Shown here one piece after another: positions 60,369-64,000 of a DNA stretch of 64,000 bases. The notes under the pieces were generated by a model that saw only the letters and a list, made by a program, of their open reading frames with translations, ran no database searches and had not been told where the DNA came from. Position numbers and translations under genes: made by a program. This DNA comes from CBDFGQ01 sp965247295 (GTDB lineage Bacteria; Chloroflexota; Dehalococcoidia; Lucifugimonadales; JAGWBF01). Each line of letters opens with the position of its first letter. Within the stretch, counting starts at the first letter, position 1. Location: positions 574,335-638,334 of the forward strand of contig CBDFGQ010000007.1 in NCBI GenBank assembly GCA_965247295.1, in the 5' to 3' direction.

Positions 60369-61540
60369 GGGGAATCCTCTCTGCACTGAAGGACTAGGCA
60401 GGTAATATCGTCGAACTGGGGGGTGTCGCCCGCAAAGGAGTTTACCGCTTCAAAAACCGCCGCGGTGGCCTGTTCAGGGTCCTGGGGAGGATTGGCCTGA
60501 AAGAATTCGCTCAGAGGGTCCAGCCCAAACTGTTCCTCTTCGCCATTCATAGCCTCAGTCACGCCGTCCGTGTAGAAGATAACCGTATCTCCGGGAGACA
60601 AGGTAACCGTGTTCTGCTGGTAAGGAAGGCCGGGCACAATCCCCAAGGCTATCCCGTCGGTCAAGGGGAGCAAGGCGGATACCCCGTCGGCGTGGACTAC
60701 CAGGGGACTGTTGTGTCCGCCGTTAGCGTAGGTCAGATTTCTATTGGAAGGATCGTACACCGCATACAGAACGGTAACGAACATACTGCCCTCGTTGTCC
60801 TCCAGCAGCAAATCGTTGACTTCGCGGAGCACCTCACCGGGGAAAGCAAGGCCGATAGCAGCGCCCTTCAACAGAGTGCGGCTGGACATCATGAAGAGAG
60901 CCGCCGGCACACCCTTGTCCGACACGTCGGCCACGGCAAGGCCGATGCGCCCGTCGTTCAGCTGTATTACGTCAAAGAAATCGCCCCCCACGTTGCGCGC
61001 CGCCTGCATCTTGCCGTAAACGGTGTAGCCCGGGGCTTGGGGAAACCGGGTTGGAAGGATGGACTGCTGCATCCCCCTGGCCACGTCCAACTCGTTCTGC
61101 AGAGCCACCAACTGGTCGCGGGCCTCGAGAGCCTCGCGCCATTCGGCCATATTGCGCAGCGTCCGGTCGATAGTCACCCGTAGGTCTTCAAAGTCTATGG
61201 GTTTGGTGACGAAGTCAAATGCGCCGCGGTTCATGGCGGTGCGTATGTTCTTCATATCTCCGTAGGCCGAAATTATCACCGACCGGATATTGGGGTCTAC
61301 CTTGGGTATCTCCTCCAGCAGGGTGAGACCATCCATCTGAGGCATGTTGATGTCCGAGAGCACCATGTCGATGCCGTCATCCTGGTTCAGCTTCTCCAAA
61401 GCCTCTACGCCGTTCTGGGCGAAGACGAACTTGTAGCGGCCCGCCCGTATGTCCCGGCGCATCTGCTGCAGCATGAGGGGCTCCAGGTCAGGCTCGTCGT
61501 CAACCACCAGGATTTTGTACGATTCTTGCCTCGATGTCAT
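60365..61540 (-). CDS. Response regulator with PP2C (RsbU/SpoIIE) phosphatase
   Basis: A protein of 391 residues. A receiver domain at 8-125 (ILVVDDEPD, phosphoacceptor Asp 63 in MVLSDINMPQMDG, Lys in VTKPID) is joined by a coil to a SpoIIE-type phosphatase (about 165-385) with NVGGDFFDV, VADVSDKGVPAALFM, NGGHNSPLVV, FYTDGVTEAMN and a final FDDITCLVL; metal Asp residues are intact. It would dephosphorylate the STAS protein when activated by the kinase. The ATG at 61540 is used; a GTG at 61549 is also in frame. Confidence 0.95.
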   Translation of the reverse strand: MTSRQESYKILVVDDEPDLEPLMLQQMRRDIRAGRYKFVFAQNGVEALEKLNQDDGIDMVLSDINMPQMDGLTLLEEIPKVDPNIRSVIISAYGDMKNIRTAMNRGAFDFVTKPIDFEDLRVTIDRTLRNMAEWREALEARDQLVALQNELDVARGMQQSILPTRFPQAPGYTVYGKMQAARNVGGDFFDVIQLNDGRIGLAVADVSDKGVPAALFMMSSRTLLKGAAIGLAFPGEVLREVNDLLLEDNEGSMFVTVLYAVYDPSNRNLTYANGGHNSPLVVHADGVSALLPLTDGIALGIVPGLPYQQNTVTLSPGDTVIFYTDGVTEAMNGEEEQFGLDPLSEFFQANPPQDPEQATAAVFEAVNSFAGDTPQFDDITCLVLQCREDSP

Positions 61541-61824
61541 CCCGCGCACTTCTACCTTACCTTTACATAACCCCTCTCAATTCCTTGGTGACCGAACGGG
61601 AACCTTGGTAGCCTGGGAAAAGCCCGGCGTAAATCAACTCCACGTGCGAGTCCATAATCCTCTGTCCGGGCATAACTGGAGGGTTGCCCCGGGCAGGACA
61701 GACATTGGGTGATTGGGCCGACGCGCCAGGCGGTGCAGGGCAATCAGATCCATGTTTTTCGGCGGAGTCGGCCCATCCCAGAAGGCGCCGTCGTCGCAGC
61801 CGGGCAACCTGCGCATGGGGCCAA
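61541..61824. other. Gap inside the signalling cluster
   Basis: 284 bases between the STAS stop and the REC-PP2C start. Short frames on both strands look non-coding. Unlike the other junctions of the cluster, this one is not overlapping, so the REC-PP2C gene may have its own promoter here; I could not identify one with confidence. Confidence 0.3.
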
Positions 61825-62163
61825 TCAGTCGTTGAATGCGGCCAGGGCCTCGGCCTGAGACGGGTGGATGGAAATGATCTTGTCGAAACCACTGATCTCG
61901 AAGACCTCTTGGATCGATTCCGATAGCGAACAGACCGCAAATTTCGCGTTCCGCCGCTGCAACGATTTGGCGGTCAACAGGATCACCCGTAGCCCCGCGC
62001 TACTGATATACGACAGCCGCTCCATATCCAAGATTACAGTACTCTCGTTATCGTCTATCGCAGCCTCCAAGGCGCTCTGGAATTCACGGGCATTGGCCCC
62101 ATCGACCCTCCCATCCGTCTTTGCGATTAAAGTATCACCTTGCCGCTCGGTTTCAAGTTCCAT
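61825..62163 (-). CDS. STAS anti-sigma factor antagonist
   Basis: A protein of 112 residues with a full STAS domain: GRVDGANAREFQSAL near 18, VILDMERLSYISSAGLRVIL near 43. Ser 55 in ISSAGL is the likely phosphorylation site for the RsbW-like kinase. The C-terminus is helical. It is the first gene of the signalling cluster and would control the kinase's target. Confidence 0.93.
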   Translation of the reverse strand: MELETERQGDTLIAKTDGRVDGANAREFQSALEAAIDDNESTVILDMERLSYISSAGLRVILLTAKSLQRRNAKFAVCSLSESIQEVFEISGFDKIISIHPSQAEALAAFND

Positions 62164-62259
62164 TTCATTTATCTCCCTAAGGTTACGGGTGTGGCCCTGT
62201 GTGTCGCTCCGCTCTCGATTCTGCTTTCCTACATGGTGAGATTACTGAGTTGCAACTAC

Positions 62260-62451
62260 GCCCTAGCAGGCTGCTGAAAAACTCTGAGGTCTACTCAGGA
62301 CTCAAAGCGGGTCGACGATAAGCGACGCCACATTGCGCTTCCTGCACCAATAGCTCTAAACAAACTATGATATGACGGATATCGTTGGACTACTTGACGC
62401 TCCACCCACCACGTCTGTACGCCTTGCCCTTTTTCCGCAGCCTGCTAGGGC
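62260..62451. mobile_element. MITE-like element, 192 bp
   Basis: Terminal inverted repeats of 22 bases (62260-62281 and 62430-62451) match at 21 positions; each begins GCCCTAGCAGGCTGC. The interior has no coding capacity. It looks like a non-autonomous transposon or an internally deleted IS. Confidence 0.7.
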
Positions 62452-62588
62452 CTGAATCCCTATCAGAATACCCATCGAACCACTCTCAACCGTAGGGACA
62501 GTGCTACCAAGCACAGATGCCGTCAGAAAGGCACCCATTATACCACCAACCCGGTGACGGTGAAAACCTTGTGTACTCGTCCAGTAGA

Positions 62589-63045
62589 TTAGTGACACTC
62601 GGGCTCCTTTCGCTGAGATTGCTGCTGGCGGAGGAACTGTTGTGGGGTAAGGTAGGCCAGGGCCTGGTGAGGACGCACTGTGTTATAGGTAAGCTCCCAA
62701 AGGCGGAGTTGCTGGTTCAGGGGAGCGATCTCCAGGGGAAAGACATTGACCTCATAGAACTCCTCGGTATGGGTACGTTGTGCCCGTTCCACGGCACCAT
62801 TGAGCTTGGGAGAGCGGGGTGGCAATACGAAGAGGCGAAGGCCACGCTCCTGACACGCCTGCTCAAAGCCCGCCTGGAACTCGGAGCCTCCGTCCACCTG
62901 TATAGCTCGTACGGGGAAGGGCATCCGGGCCTGCAGGGTACTTAGAAAGTCCGTGGCGGTGTTCGCGGTGGCTCTGGTGCGCACCTCCACCACATCCCAG
63001 CGGGACACCACGTCCCTGGCGGTGAAGTGCTTCAGGGTTCCGTCG
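62589..63045 (-). pseudogene. IS481-like transposase, 5' truncated
   Basis: The C-terminal part of an rve-type transposase: VRAIQVDGGSEFQAGFE (Asp), PPRSPKLNGAVERAQRTHTE (Glu), TYNTVRPHQALAYLTPQQFL. The N-terminal half and first catalytic Asp are missing because the frame runs into the IS3 fragment near 63031-63050. The exact junction is uncertain. Confidence 0.75.
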
Positions 63046-64000
63046 GGAGGTGACCGTTAGTGACCTTTGCCGACGAGAGGGGATCAAGCCGGGCGTATTC
63101 TATGCCTGGACCAAGGAATTTATGGAAGCGGGGAAAGAGCGTCTCACCAGAGACACGGTGAGAGACGCCACCCGTCAGGAGATTGAACACCTCAAGCGGG
63201 AGAACTACGATCTGAAACAACTGGTTGCCGACCTTTCCCTGGAGGGTCCACCGTTCCAAAAAAACGGCCATCCCGACTTTGGACGAGGGCACCGGCACAT
63301 GAGCGCCCAGGAGAGGTCGAACGTCATAACCCGGGTGGAACAGACCCAATGGGGAAAACGGAGGCTCCTCGCCCAACTGCAGGTGCCCAGGAGCACCTAT
63401 TACCGGTGGCGGGCCCGGGAACTGCAAGGGAAGCAAGAATGCCCTGCCGCCATTACCCGGGTCCCCTGGAACAGGCTTAGCTCACCAGAGGAGGCCGCAG
63501 TATTGGCGGCGGCCAGGGAGTCTCCAGAGTGGAGTAGCCGGCAACTGGCCACTTGGGTCACAGACCACTTGAGGCTATCGGTGGGTGAGTCGACGGTGTA
63601 CCGCATCTTGAAGAGGGAAGGGCTTGTCAAACCTCCCGAGATTCAGCTTGTTGCTGGTAAAGAGTACCACCGGACCGCATCAGATGTGGGCTACCGATGC
63701 TTCGTACTTCAGAGTGAGGGGGTGGGGCTATTACTACATGGTGACCGTGATGGACGACTACTCCCGGTCCATCCTGGCCTGGAAGCTGCAACTGGACATG
63801 ACAGCTGATTCCCTGATCCAGGTGCTCCAGCTAGCCGTTGATGTCACAGGTATGACAGAAGTGCCCTTGGAGGACCGGACCAGACTGCTGAGTGACAATG
63901 GACCGGGCTACGTATCCAGGGCTTTCCGCGATTACCAGAACCTGATAGGAATCCGTCATATCCTGGCGGCGCCTTACCATCCTCAAACCAACGGGAAACT
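63031..64000 (+). pseudogene. IS3-family transposase genes, damaged, running off the window
   Basis: Related to the intact copy at 47891. The orfA 5' part is missing (begins at FRREVTVSDLCRREG). An extra G before the A-run near 63251 joins orfA and orfB in one frame, ending MSAQERSNVI and on. An 8-base deletion near 63673 then shifts the frame, so the D and D motifs (ATDASYF, LLSDNGPGY) are read in another frame up to the end of the window. It is probably inactive. Confidence 0.82.

Noticed and set aside
61563..61940. A 125-codon minus-strand frame overlapping the STAS gene
   Set aside because: It covers the STAS gene end in another frame and has no recognisable sequence.
37076..64000. A right attachment site copying the tRNA-Asn 3' end
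   Set aside because: Only short chance matches such as CCTGGGGAG near 49540 were seen; none extends into the T arm.

Overview
The window reads as a GC-rich bacterial chromosome segment, most likely from Chloroflexota (Dehalococcoidia or SAR202-like). This rests on gene content only: a nuoJKLMN tail, a succinate dehydrogenase with an HdrB-like partner instead of SdhC/SdhD, an LDH-like malate dehydrogenase, and a scattered set of amidase, acyl-CoA ligase, SDR and FAH-family catabolic genes. No rRNA or taxonomic marker is present, so the assignment is an inference.

Layout. Bases 1-8,000 hold the end of the complex I operon (nuoJ, nuoK, a 64-residue DUF2007-like gene, nuoL, nuoM, nuoN), then nadK and a Nudix hydrolase. 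Bases 8,100-20,300 carry central carbon and respiratory genes: sdhA-sdhB, a zinc-ribbon membrane protein, an HdrB/SdhE-like subunit, a sulfite-oxidase-fold molybdoenzyme, a Uma2-family gene with an internal duplication, a GSA-aminomutase-like aminotransferase, mdh, icd and a YyaL/DUF255 protein. Bases 20,500-36,700 are a mosaic of short catabolic or signalling units: a FIST-domain protein with a cytosolic ligand-binding protein, a D-2-hydroxyacid dehydrogenase, a cyclophilin lipoprotein, an AtzG-like peptide with an amidase, an acyl-CoA ligase with an SDR, two FAH-family enzymes, NIPSNAP, an M20 amidohydrolase and a Lon-substrate-binding protein. Two genes here are interrupted in frame. An LVIVD-type gene has a UAG where Trp is expected. 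A cobalamin-type ABC binding protein has a UGA at the second Cys of a CxxC motif, followed by a SECIS-like hairpin.

Bases 37,001 to about 52,190 are an integrated, decaying mobile element next to tRNA-Asn. It holds a large serine recombinase whose reading frame ends inside the tRNA, a ribbon-helix-helix gene, an ImmA-like/XRE regulatory pair, a tandem run of small HTH genes, a DUF3800 protein, replication-relaxation-like proteins, a type IV coupling ATPase and a VirB4-like ATPase cut by an IS3-family insertion. Beyond the IS lie a SNF2 helicase, a two-repeat CRISPR remnant with no cas genes, a second recombinase fragment and an IS21 element.

Bases 54,700-64,000 mix IS debris with a compact five-gene signalling cluster on the minus strand: STAS, REC-PP2C phosphatase, RsbW-like kinase, membrane-anchored periplasmic-type binding protein and HAMP histidine kinase. 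The last four genes overlap by four bases each. It looks like a partner-switching cascade fed by a TorT/TorS-like ligand sensor, and it is the most system-like unit in the window. A 192-bp MITE-like element and two truncated transposase genes close the window.
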